From: Deinococcus detaillensis
GTDB lineage: Bacteria > Deinococcota > Deinococci > Deinococcales > Deinococcaceae
DNA: 64,000 bases
Assembly (NCBI RefSeq): GCF_007280555.1
Contig: NZ_VKDB01000001.1
Location: forward strand, 62,001 to 126,000
Reading direction: 5' to 3'
Each line of letters begins with the position of its first letter. The first letter of the stretch is position 1. Below, one piece after another: positions 38,505 through 45,292 of the stretch. The notes beneath the pieces were generated by a model, which did not search any database, had not been told where the DNA came from, and worked only from the letters and a program-made list of their open reading frames with translations. Position numbers and translations under genes: made by a program.

Positions 38505-38774
38505 TTAGGCATCAGTATCAGTCACAGATACACTCACAATTTGCATTTCTCCGTTTGGGTTGACCTGATAGGAAACCACATAGCTTCTCGTGCGTCCCTG
38601 TCCGAGTTCTTCCTTGTGTATAGCAGTGTAGTGCGGCGTAACGGGTTGCCCCTGGACAGCTTTTCTCGTGTCAGGCTTACGGATGACCAGTTCACGCAAC
38701 TCGTCTAACTCCTTGGAAAACGCGAGGAGCGAACTCTGGATAGTTTGTAGCTGTCTGACCTTGGAATTTTGCAT
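38505..38774 (-). CDS. Small element protein, 89 aa
   Basis: From ATG 38774 the product (MQNSKVRQLQTIQSSLLAFS...) has an N-terminal helix with heptad-like leucines (about 8-32) and a beta-rich C-terminus ending SVSVTDTDA. AGAGG lies about 10 nt upstream; an in-frame start at 38885 would add 37 residues with no better signal. No family recognised. It precedes the 492-aa gene in the same orientation, so it could be a partner such as an antitoxin or regulator; that is inference. Confidence 0.65.
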   Translation of the reverse strand: MQNSKVRQLQTIQSSLLAFSKELDELRELVIRKPDTRKAVQGQPVTPHYTAIHKEELGQGRTRSYVVSYQVNPNGEMQIVSVSVTDTDA

Positions 38775-38925
38775 AGTTGGAATACCTCTGAATAGTTTTT
38801 TAATAGGTGAAATATACATACAGTCTGACTGCTGAGACGGGAGAGTGCAAAGGTTCTCTGAGTGCTGGGGAAATGGCTGAAGCACTGTTTAGAGCGTACC
38901 TGTAATCGTTTGTTCTCTAGAGGCT

Positions 38926-38954
38926 TTGACAGGGTTCAGTTGAGGAAATATACT
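38926..38954 (+). promoter_or_regulatory. Element-borne consensus promoter at right end
   Basis: TTGACA (38926-38931), 17 bp, TATACT (38949-38954): a near-perfect sigma-70 promoter pointing into the attR tRNA fragment. In the excised circle it would point, through the attP tRNA sequence and the terminator at 34022, towards the integrase. Confidence 0.85.
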
Positions 38955-38975
38955 GGAATAGACGTTGTATTTCTC

Positions 38976-39050
38976 GTGAGAGTAGCTCAGTGGCAGAGCG
39001 TTCGACTGTTAATCGAATGGTCGTAGGTTCGACCCCTACCTGCCGAGCCA
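38976..39050 (+). pseudogene. tRNA-Asn fragment with broken acceptor stem (attR)
   Basis: Everything from the acceptor end AG through CCA equals the left tRNA-Asn, but the 5' acceptor strand is GTGAGAG opposite CTGCCGA, leaving most of the stem unpaired. It is therefore the recombination scar carrying the element-side 5' flank, not a second working tRNA gene. Confidence 0.85.
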
Positions 39051-39056
39051 GATCAA
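38981..39056 (+). repeat. attR: 76-bp direct repeat, right copy
   Basis: Perfect copy of 33941-34016, exactly 5,040 bp downstream. Host sequence resumes after GATCAA. Confidence 0.93.
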
Positions 39057-39060
39057 GAAA

Positions 39061-39087
39061 CCTCGTCTCAGACGGGGTTTTTTTGTT
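39061..39087 (+). terminator. Original host terminator of tRNA-Asn
   Basis: CCTCGTC and GACGGGG pair over a TCA loop followed by seven T residues; nearly identical to the tRNA-Ile terminator of this chromosome. Confidence 0.9.
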
Positions 39088-39241
39088 TTGAATTGCGGAG
39101 AAGATGTTGACGGATCTTTATCAATTCATGTCAGCGTTAACTCACTGGTGAAGTAGATTCCGCCCTTGCTAGAATGCAAAGTCTGATGACGCTCCAGTTC
39201 ATGTCCGGCAACCTGTTCCCGCTGCCCGAAAAGCGGCTCGC

Positions 39242-40183
39242 ATGAGCGGCGGTTTGGTGGCACTGCTCGACGACGTGGCCGCCCTCGCCAAGCTGGCCGC
39301 CGCCTCCATAGATGACATCGGCGCGGCGGCCAGCAAGGCGGGCGTCAAAGCCGTCGGTGTGGTGATCGACGACACGGCGGTCACGCCCCGCTACGTCACT
39401 GGCTTCACGCCGGAGCGCGAGTTGCCGATCATCTGGCGCATCGCCAAGGGGTCGCTGAAAAACAAGATCGTGTTCATCCTGCCCGCCGCGCTGCTGCTCA
39501 GCCAGTTTTTGCCGTGGGCGCTCAATCCGCTGCTGATGGTGGGCGGAGCGTACCTGTGCTTCGAGGGGGCCGAGAAGCTGTATGAAGCTGTGTGGGGCCA
39601 CCACGATACACAGGGAGAAGCTGTCATCAAGCTGAGCAGCGACGCCCACGAGCAGCAGATGGTCTCGGGCGCGATTCGCACCGACTTCATTTTGTCGGCA
39701 GAAATCATGGCGATTTCGCTGGGCGAGGTGGCGGATCAACCGATTTTTGCCCGCGCCATCATCCTGGTGGCGGTGGCGCTGATGATCACGGCGTTGGTCT
39801 ACGGCGTGGTGGGACTGATCGTCAAGGCCGACGATCTGGGTGTTCGCTTGGCCGCCACCGGTTCCAAGACCGCTCAGGCTGCGGGGCGCGGGCTGGTCAA
39901 AGGCATGCCGGTGGTCATGTCGGCCCTCTCGGTGATCGGTACGGCGGCGATGCTGTGGGTCGGCGGCCACATCCTCACCGACGGACTCAACAAGTTCGGG
40001 CTGAGCTGGCCTGCCCACACCCTGCACGATCTGGCGTTGGGAGCTGGGCAGGCCGTTCCCTTCGCAAAGGGAATTGTAGAGTGGCTGGTCGAAACGCTGG
40101 GGTCTGCGGTGGTGGGCGTGCTGGTGGGCGGCCTCATCGTGGCGGCGCTGCATCTGCGCCCGAAGAAGGCCGCAGCGCACTGA
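39242..40183 (+). CDS. DUF808 inner-membrane protein
   Basis: 313-residue membrane protein of the DUF808 (YedI-like) family, starting MSGGLVALLDDVAALAKLAA and containing DDTAVTPRYVTGFTPERELPIIWRIAKGSLKNK, the family hallmark, then about five transmembrane segments (near 78-100, 165-195, 220-245, 275-300). First host gene right of the integrated element. Function of the family is unknown. Confidence 0.92.
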   Translation: MSGGLVALLDDVAALAKLAAASIDDIGAAASKAGVKAVGVVIDDTAVTPRYVTGFTPERELPIIWRIAKGSLKNKIVFILPAALLLSQFLPWALNPLLMVGGAYLCFEGAEKLYEAVWGHHDTQGEAVIKLSSDAHEQQMVSGAIRTDFILSAEIMAISLGEVADQPIFARAIILVAVALMITALVYGVVGLIVKADDLGVRLAATGSKTAQAAGRGLVKGMPVVMSALSVIGTAAMLWVGGHILTDGLNKFGLSWPAHTLHDLALGAGQAVPFAKGIVEWLVETLGSAVVGVLVGGLIVAALHLRPKKAAAH

Positions 40184-40223
40184 GCAGCGGGTCAGTGGGT
40201 GACTTGGCACTGAAGGCTCGCCG

Positions 40224-40841
40224 TCAGTAAGAGATGCCCACCCGGTAACCGATGTGCTTTTTTGCCAGCAGTTCGGCGTAGGCGTAAGCCGCCGTGTCGC
40301 CGGTGGAGATCTGCTGGCCGTCCACCGGAAGGTAATCGCGCTGCGTCCGGTAGCCGCCGACCGCTTCTCCATCCGGCAAATAGGTCGGGCAGATGACCGT
40401 CCAGTCGAGCGGAGAATCACGCAGCATCTCATACGCTTTTTGGTGCTCCTCTGCGGCGAAGGTCTGCTTACGGCGCGAGTCGCTGGTCTGATAGCGCAGC
40501 TTGCCCGGCTCGGTTCGGCTCTCCAAGATGCCCGCCGTTCCGATGGTGACGATTCTCGCTACGCCGTGCTCTTTCATGCCTTGAATGATGGCCGCCGTCG
40601 CCTCAGTCAGCGTGGTCGCCGAATCTGTTCCGAGGGCACTCACGACGGCGTCCGCTCCGGCGATGATCTGCCTGACCGCTTCCGCGTCTCGCACATCGCC
40701 CTGAATCAGTGTCAGGCCTGCTTGCGCCGCACTCTTTTCGGGCGACCTGACCAGCGCCCTGACTTCATGGCCGTCTTGCAAGGCGCGGCGAAGAATCTCG
40801 CTGCCTGTGCGCCCCGTCCCGCCAAAAATCGTTATGTTCAC
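40224..40841 (-). CDS. NAD(P)-binding reductase (NmrA/atypical SDR)
   Basis: 205-residue Rossmann protein beginning MNITIFGGTGRTGSEILRRAL (glycine-rich NAD(P) motif GGTGRTG), with ALVRSPEKSA, VVSALGTDSATT and IVTIGTAGI typical of NAD(P)H-binding flavin-reductase/NmrA-like proteins. GTG 40841 follows AGGAGG by 8 nt and is preferred to an upstream ATG at 40907. Substrate unknown. Confidence 0.87.
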   Translation of the reverse strand: MNITIFGGTGRTGSEILRRALQDGHEVRALVRSPEKSAAQAGLTLIQGDVRDAEAVRQIIAGADAVVSALGTDSATTLTEATAAIIQGMKEHGVARIVTIGTAGILESRTEPGKLRYQTSDSRRKQTFAAEEHQKAYEMLRDSPLDWTVICPTYLPDGEAVGGYRTQRDYLPVDGQQISTGDTAAYAYAELLAKKHIGYRVGISY

Positions 40842-41006
40842 GGTGTGTGCCTCCTGTTGCCCCAGAATTATCACTGAATGGCGAGTGAGTGAAGGGACAT
40901 AGCACACTGAACGTTATCGGCGACCAAGCAGGTCAACCGGGCAGCTTTTGGGAATGGCCTCCCTGCACCTGCAATGCGTTTTGCTGCGAGCGGTTTAACG
41001 CTGCCC

Positions 41007-42164
41007 TCAGTCCCGGCTGATGATGTGCACGTCCACGTCCCGCGTGCTTCGCAGAACTTGTTTGATCAAATCGCCGCGCCAGAGTTCGGCCCAGCGTGAG
41101 CGGCTGGTTTCGCCCATGACCACTTGGGTGGCCCGCGAGCGCCCGACATAGCCGATCAATGCGGCGGCCACCCCGCTTTCGCCGTCCAGCACTTCAAACT
41201 GGCCGCCCAGCGCCACGGTCAGGGTGCGGTAGGCATCGAGCAGGCGCGACTGATCGGACGTGACGCGCGGGCCGCGAATGGTGACCACATGCAGCGCACC
41301 GTGTAGCCGGGCAGCCAGTTGACCGCCCCGCCGGATCAAGCGCCCAGCACTTTCCTCGGCGGCAATGGCGACGACGACGATTTCATGAACGCCGGGGCTG
41401 CCGGTCGGCGCGGCCTGCTCCACCACGCTCGCCACTTGCCGCAGAGCGATTTCGCGCAGCGCCATCAAGTTGGGTGAGGTAAAGAAATTGCCCAGCGCTT
41501 GATCCACTTTTTCGGGGCCGTAGACGTGACCGGCCTTCATCCGGGCGCGGAGGTCGTGCGGCGTCAAATCGACCAGCACCAGTTCGGTGGCCTCACTCAG
41601 CACGGCGTCGGGAATCCGCTCGCGCACCCGCACGCCGGTCAGCCGGGCCACGGTGTCGTTGAGCGATTCCAGATGCTGCACATTTACGGTAGACAGCACG
41701 GTGATGCCCGCCGCCAGCAGCACTTCGACGTCTTGCCAGCGTTTTTGGCGCTCGCTGCCGGGGGCGTTGGTGTGGGCCAGCTCATCGACCAGCACCACTT
41801 CGGGGCGGCGGGCCAACAGACCCGGCACGTCCAGCTCGGTCAGTTCGGTGCCGCCGTACAGGATCACCCGGCGGGGAAACAGCGGCAGCCCCTCAGCGGC
41901 GCGGATAGTCTCGGGGCGTCCGTGGGTTTCCACGATACCGATCAGGGCGTCCTCGCCTTTTGCCACCCGCTCGCGCAGTTCGCTGAGGGCCCGGTAGGTC
42001 TTGCCGACGCCCGCCGCCATGCCGATAAAGACTTTGTGGACGCCGCGCACAGGACCAGCGGACCCGCCCGACTGACCGGGGAGGGTCAGCCGCTGCGGGG
42101 AGCGCTCAGAAGGGGACTCGGCGTCCGGCATCTCTTCAGCGCCCAGTCTGCGGAGCCGCCGCAT
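41007..42164 (-). CDS. KdpD N-terminal sensor half without kinase (KdpD + USP domains)
   Basis: 385-residue soluble protein equal to the cytoplasmic N-terminal part of the K+ sensor KdpD: Walker A GMAAGVGKT (48-56), GIVETHGR, Walker B-type VVLVDELAHTNAPGSERQ (123-140), STVNVQHLESLNDTV, then a Universal-stress domain (about 250-385) ending HIISRD. It stops before the membrane and kinase domains. A separate HisKA kinase with an N-terminal membrane region is divergently encoded 311 bp away, so the ancestral KdpD appears split in two genes. Regulation by potassium or c-di-AMP is inferred from the family. Confidence 0.9.
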   Translation of the reverse strand: MRRLRRLGAEEMPDAESPSERSPQRLTLPGQSGGSAGPVRGVHKVFIGMAAGVGKTYRALSELRERVAKGEDALIGIVETHGRPETIRAAEGLPLFPRRVILYGGTELTELDVPGLLARRPEVVLVDELAHTNAPGSERQKRWQDVEVLLAAGITVLSTVNVQHLESLNDTVARLTGVRVRERIPDAVLSEATELVLVDLTPHDLRARMKAGHVYGPEKVDQALGNFFTSPNLMALREIALRQVASVVEQAAPTGSPGVHEIVVVAIAAEESAGRLIRRGGQLAARLHGALHVVTIRGPRVTSDQSRLLDAYRTLTVALGGQFEVLDGESGVAAALIGYVGRSRATQVVMGETSRSRWAELWRGDLIKQVLRSTRDVDVHIISRD

Positions 42165-42475
42165 TGAGTGGCCAATTGGGTTTCGGCTCGGTGGCGGCGT
42201 TCACCAGTTCGCGCACCCACGCCACTTGAACCTCGGCTCCGGCAGTGCGGATGTGAGGGCCAGGGTTCGGGGCGAGCTGGTCGGATTCGAAAAGGGGGAA
42301 AGTGAGTATCAGAAATTCCTCGTTCAGCTCGGGTACGCCGGTGATTTTAGTGTCGCCATTTCAGTGCCACTTTATGGTGCGCCGACGCCCTCATCCTTAC
42401 CATTCGTCTATCGGCCAGTCAGATTGGCCAGTTGGCCAGTGGCCCGCTCGCCGCTTTCGGGTAGCCTCAAGGGCG
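42165..42475. promoter_or_regulatory. Divergent control region with TGGCCA boxes
   Basis: 311 bp between the KdpD-like and histidine-kinase genes. GGCCAGT/A occurs at 42413, 42426 and 42434, plus TGGCCAA at 42169-42175 next to the KdpD start. TAGCCT (42462-42467) lies 8 nt before the kinase ATG. No gene seen. Confidence 0.5.
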
Positions 42476-44041
42476 ATGAGGGAAACCCTGCGTCTTCTGT
42501 TCGCGCCGCCCAAACTGCCGCTGCAAAGCGCGACGCTGTGGGCGGTGTGCCTCACGCTGCTGGGCGTGGTGCTGCTGATCGATTTGCTGACGCCCGCTTC
42601 GCTGGTGGTGGGCACCTTGCTCACGGTGCCGGTGGCGCTGGCCGCGCTGGGCAGTTCGCGCCGCCCGGTGCTGATCTTGACGCTGCTGGGAGTGCTGGGT
42701 TCACTGGTGGCCGCTTTGTTCAACGCGCGGGCCGACGGCTTCAGTAGCGCCGACCTGTCGAACCGGATCGTCAGCTTGCTGGCCATTTTGCTGGTGGGCG
42801 GGCTGACCCTGCGCTCCCGCGAGGCTTCCGAACGGGCCGTGCAAATCGCCGAGGACGAGCGCCAGTTGCAGCGCGAGCGCCTGCTGCGCCGCCTCGCTGA
42901 AGACATGGGCGGCCCGCTGGGTCAGGCCGAGTTCGTGGAGCGGGCCGCCACTGCCCTCCAGCGCCTGACCGGGGCCAGCAGCGTCGAGGTGGGCGCGGTC
43001 GAAAAGGCCATCTTGCGCCGTCCCCACGCGCTGGCTTTTGCGCCAGGAGTTGAAGCGGATGATCACCGCTCCCACCTGAATAGCCGCTTGCCGCTGGAGT
43101 ATCTGGCCCAGCCGGTGGGCGCGGGCGACGTGTGGGCGGCAGACGGCGGAGCGCTTTTGCTGGCCAGGCTGCGCCGAACCGAGGGCGGCGATTTGCTGCT
43201 GATCGTTTACCGGCCTCAGATTCCGCTGGCCCTGACGGCTGAAGCGGTTTCGGCGCTGCAACCGCTGCTGGAGCGCACCGCCCTGTTAGACGATTTACGC
43301 GTTCAGCGCCAGCAAGTCAGCGAACGCGGCGAACTGCTGCGCGATCTGGTCTACGCCTTTTCGCATGATCTGCGGACTCCACTGCTCGCTAATGCGGTGA
43401 ACATGAAAGCTGCCCTGCGCGGCGCGTACGGCCCGCTTCCCGAAACATATCTGGGCACGCTGGAAAACGGCCTGGAGTCCAACGCCACGCTGCTGGCCCT
43501 CGCCGAGAAGCTCCTCTTAGTCACCAAGTACGAGAGCGGCGAGGCCGACGACCTGATGGAGGAAGTCAACTTGCGGGCGCTGGTGAAAAGTGTGCTCGAA
43601 GACCTGCGCCCCCGCATCGAGGAGCGCCGCTTGATCGTGGAGCGCGATCTGGAAGCGGTGCGGCTGTGGGGCCGCCCGCACGATCTGCGCCGCGCCGTTC
43701 AGAATCTGCTGGACAACGCGGTCAAGTTCAGCCCGCTCGCCAGCACCCTGCGCGTTTCTCTAGGTGAGGAAGACAGCGAGGCAATTTTGAGCGTGCAAGA
43801 CGAGGGGCCGGGCGTGTCAGCGTCCCGTCAGCCGCAACTGTTTCAGCGCTTCCGGGGCGGCGGCGCGGGCAGCGGCACCGGGCTGGGCCTTTACCTGACC
43901 CGCCGCATCGCCGAGGCCCACGGCGGCCATGTCCGTTACACCCGCACCAGCAAAAACCGCAGCCTCTTTACCCTGACGCTGCCCGTCACCGGGGAGCCTG
44001 CTCCTGAAGAGCTTGGTTCTGGAGGGAAGGCCCATGTCTGA
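42476..44041 (+). CDS. Sensor histidine kinase (HisKA type), KdpD C-half-like
   Basis: 521-residue kinase with three to four transmembrane helices (about 18-110, DUF4118-like layout), a GAF-like linker (about 150-270), HisKA domain with phospho-acceptor His297 (FSHDLRTPL), and HATPase_c with N box QNLLDNAVKFSP (409-420), G1 VQDEGPGV and G2 GSGTGLGLYLTRRIAEAHGG. Start ATG 42476 follows TAGCCT by 8 nt (leaderless). Longer in-frame starts upstream read through the intergenic control region and were rejected. Its stop overlaps the NarL-type regulator by 8 nt, so they form a pair. Confidence 0.92.
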   Translation: MRETLRLLFAPPKLPLQSATLWAVCLTLLGVVLLIDLLTPASLVVGTLLTVPVALAALGSSRRPVLILTLLGVLGSLVAALFNARADGFSSADLSNRIVSLLAILLVGGLTLRSREASERAVQIAEDERQLQRERLLRRLAEDMGGPLGQAEFVERAATALQRLTGASSVEVGAVEKAILRRPHALAFAPGVEADDHRSHLNSRLPLEYLAQPVGAGDVWAADGGALLLARLRRTEGGDLLLIVYRPQIPLALTAEAVSALQPLLERTALLDDLRVQRQQVSERGELLRDLVYAFSHDLRTPLLANAVNMKAALRGAYGPLPETYLGTLENGLESNATLLALAEKLLLVTKYESGEADDLMEEVNLRALVKSVLEDLRPRIEERRLIVERDLEAVRLWGRPHDLRRAVQNLLDNAVKFSPLASTLRVSLGEEDSEAILSVQDEGPGVSASRQPQLFQRFRGGGAGSGTGLGLYLTRRIAEAHGGHVRYTRTSKNRSLFTLTLPVTGEPAPEELGSGGKAHV

Positions 44042-44666
44042 AGAAGCGATCCGGATTTTATTGGTAGAAGACCACGCCTTTACCCGCGACGGCCTGCGGG
44101 CCACCCTTAATTTGGAAGCCGACTTGCACGTCGTCGCCGAGGCCCGTAGCGGCGAAGAAGCCTTGGAGCGCTTAGCCAGCGTGGAAGTGGACGTGGCGGT
44201 GGTAGACATCGGCTTGCCCGGCATAGACGGTATTCAGACGGCCGCCGAGATCCGGCGCGGCTGGCCGGAGGTGCGGATCGTGATGCTGACCGCCCACGAC
44301 CTGCGCCAAGAAGTCTTCGCGGCGCTGGCGTCCGGGGCGGCGGCTTACTGCCTCAAGAGCGCCAAACCCGAACTGCTGCTGCTGGCGGTGCGGGCGGCGG
44401 CGGCGGGCAGCGCCTACCTCGATCCGCAGGTGGCCCACCACGTGCTGGGCGGCGTGCGTGCGCCGGGTTCGGCTCCACTGCTGACCCCCCGCGAGCTGGA
44501 AGTGCTGCGCCTGATCGCCGACGGCCTGTCCAACAAAGACATTGCGGCGCAGCTGGGGGTCAGCGTCAGCACCGTCAAGCTGTACGTGCAGGAATTGTTG
44601 GTCAAATTGCAGGCTGCCGACCGGACTCAGGCGGCGGTCAAGGCGCTGCGGCAGGGCTGGCTCTAG
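44034..44666 (+). CDS. NarL/LuxR-type response regulator
   Basis: 210-residue regulator with a receiver domain (LLVEDHAFTRDG acidic pocket, phospho-acceptor Asp58 in VVDIGLPGIDG, conserved Lys in CLKSAKPE) and a C-terminal GerE/LuxR HTH (LTPRELEVLRLIADGLSN... STVKLYVQELLVKL, about 148-205). GGAGGGAAGG precedes ATG 44034. It overlaps the HisKA kinase gene by 8 nt. Classical KdpE is an OmpR-type regulator; this NarL type next to a HisKA kinase is unusual. Confidence 0.94.
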   Translation: MSEEAIRILLVEDHAFTRDGLRATLNLEADLHVVAEARSGEEALERLASVEVDVAVVDIGLPGIDGIQTAAEIRRGWPEVRIVMLTAHDLRQEVFAALASGAAAYCLKSAKPELLLLAVRAAAAGSAYLDPQVAHHVLGGVRAPGSAPLLTPRELEVLRLIADGLSNKDIAAQLGVSVSTVKLYVQELLVKLQAADRTQAAVKALRQGWL

Positions 44667-44760
44667 GGCCAGAACACCGGAACACGGGGCGCTGAGACGA
44701 GGTGCAGCCTGCCGAGCCAACCGGCTCTCAGAGAAGTCGCTTAGCGCAGCCGCCCAGCGC

Positions 44761-44949
44761 CTAGCTGCCGCTGAGCACCAAGACCGTTAAGCCGCCGAGC
44801 AAAAGTGCCCAGACCAACAACACAGGCCGGGTCACGCCTTGACGCAGCAGCGAGCCCGTTTCCAAACAGCTGGCCCAGAAGTCGTGCAAAGCCCAGCGGG
44901 TTTGGACGGTGTGCAAGGTCGGTGCCGGGGTCTGCGAAGGAAGTGACAT
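44761..44949 (-). CDS. Small membrane protein (tentative)
   Basis: 62-residue frame starting MSLPSQTPAPTLHTVQ with a single C-terminal hydrophobic helix (PVLLVWALLLGGLTVLVLSGS). No ribosome binding site; GTG 44964 is an alternative start. Position between the regulator and TrkH genes and a real membrane segment make a small accessory subunit possible, but evidence is thin. Confidence 0.35.
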   Translation of the reverse strand: MSLPSQTPAPTLHTVQTRWALHDFWASCLETGSLLRQGVTRPVLLVWALLLGGLTVLVLSGS

Positions 44950-44989
44950 GCCCACACAATGCACCCCCGCTCCGGGCGCGTCATTCGGT

Positions 44990-45045
44990 CAGGTGGCTTG
45001 GCCCGCTGGCCGGATGGCCAGTCCGGCTGGCTCAGCGGCCATTCC
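44990..45045. promoter_or_regulatory. TGGCCA-type dyad upstream of TrkH region
   Basis: CCGGA-TGGCCAG-TCCGG (within 45008-45028) is a dyad centred on TGGCCA, with further GGCC boxes on both sides. It resembles the boxes at 42413-42440 before the kinase gene, so both may bind the same regulator. Confidence 0.45.
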
Positions 45046-45076
45046 AAAGACCCGGCGCTCGGCGCACACTGAGAGC

Positions 45077-45292
45077 ATGAAACTGGCCCGCTCCCTGCTC
45101 TTGCTGGCGGCACGCCCACAGGTTTGGCGTGCGTGCCACCGGGTTAGCAGCGCTTGGCAGCTTACCGGACGACACAGCGCTGACCTCAGCAGTGCTTACT
45201 TCAACGGCCTGCGCTGCCCAGGCGGAGATGATGTCGGGGACGAACACGCCCAACTTCACTCGGCGCTTCACCCAGCACCGCCCAAGCGGTGA
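45077..45292 (+). CDS. Unclear small frame before trkH
   Basis: 71-residue frame starting MKLARSLLLLAARPQVW, overlapping the TrkH start by 4 nt. A different frame over 45129-45280 is also open, so this could be a degraded gene or simply leader. No family recognised. Confidence 0.25.
   Translation: MKLARSLLLLAARPQVWRACHRVSSAWQLTGRHSADLSSAYFNGLRCPGGDDVGDEHAQLHSALHPAPPKR

Larger units (their letters stand above)
33941..39056. mobile_element. 5-kb tRNA-Asn-integrated element with family A polymerase
   Basis: Integrated element of 5,040 bp (repeat-to-repeat distance) inserted in tRNA-Asn. Evidence: perfect 76-bp direct repeats, a tyrosine recombinase just inside the left repeat, clearly AT-richer composition, and host genes resuming on both sides (rraA left, DUF808 right). 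Contents: integrase 34144-35034, family A polymerase-like protein 35078-36466, 492-aa cargo protein 36975-38453, small protein 38505-38774. No relaxase, conjugation, capsid, transposase or known Rep gene is present. The polymerase most likely replicates the excised circle; I infer this from context. Closest known design is the pipolin, which uses a family B enzyme. Confidence 0.92.

Noticed and set aside
38976..39050. Second functional tRNA-Asn gene
   Set aside because: The 5' acceptor strand (GTGAGAG) cannot pair with CTGCCGA; the copy is explained as the attR half of the integration duplication.
33941..39056. Prophage or conjugative element
   Set aside because: Apart from the integrase there are no capsid, terminase, lysis, relaxase or type IV secretion genes; 5 kb is too small for either.
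39137..40432. Long minus-strand frame opposite the DUF808 gene
   Set aside because: It is antisense to a recognisable membrane protein, has His/Arg/Gln-rich shadow composition and no start signal.
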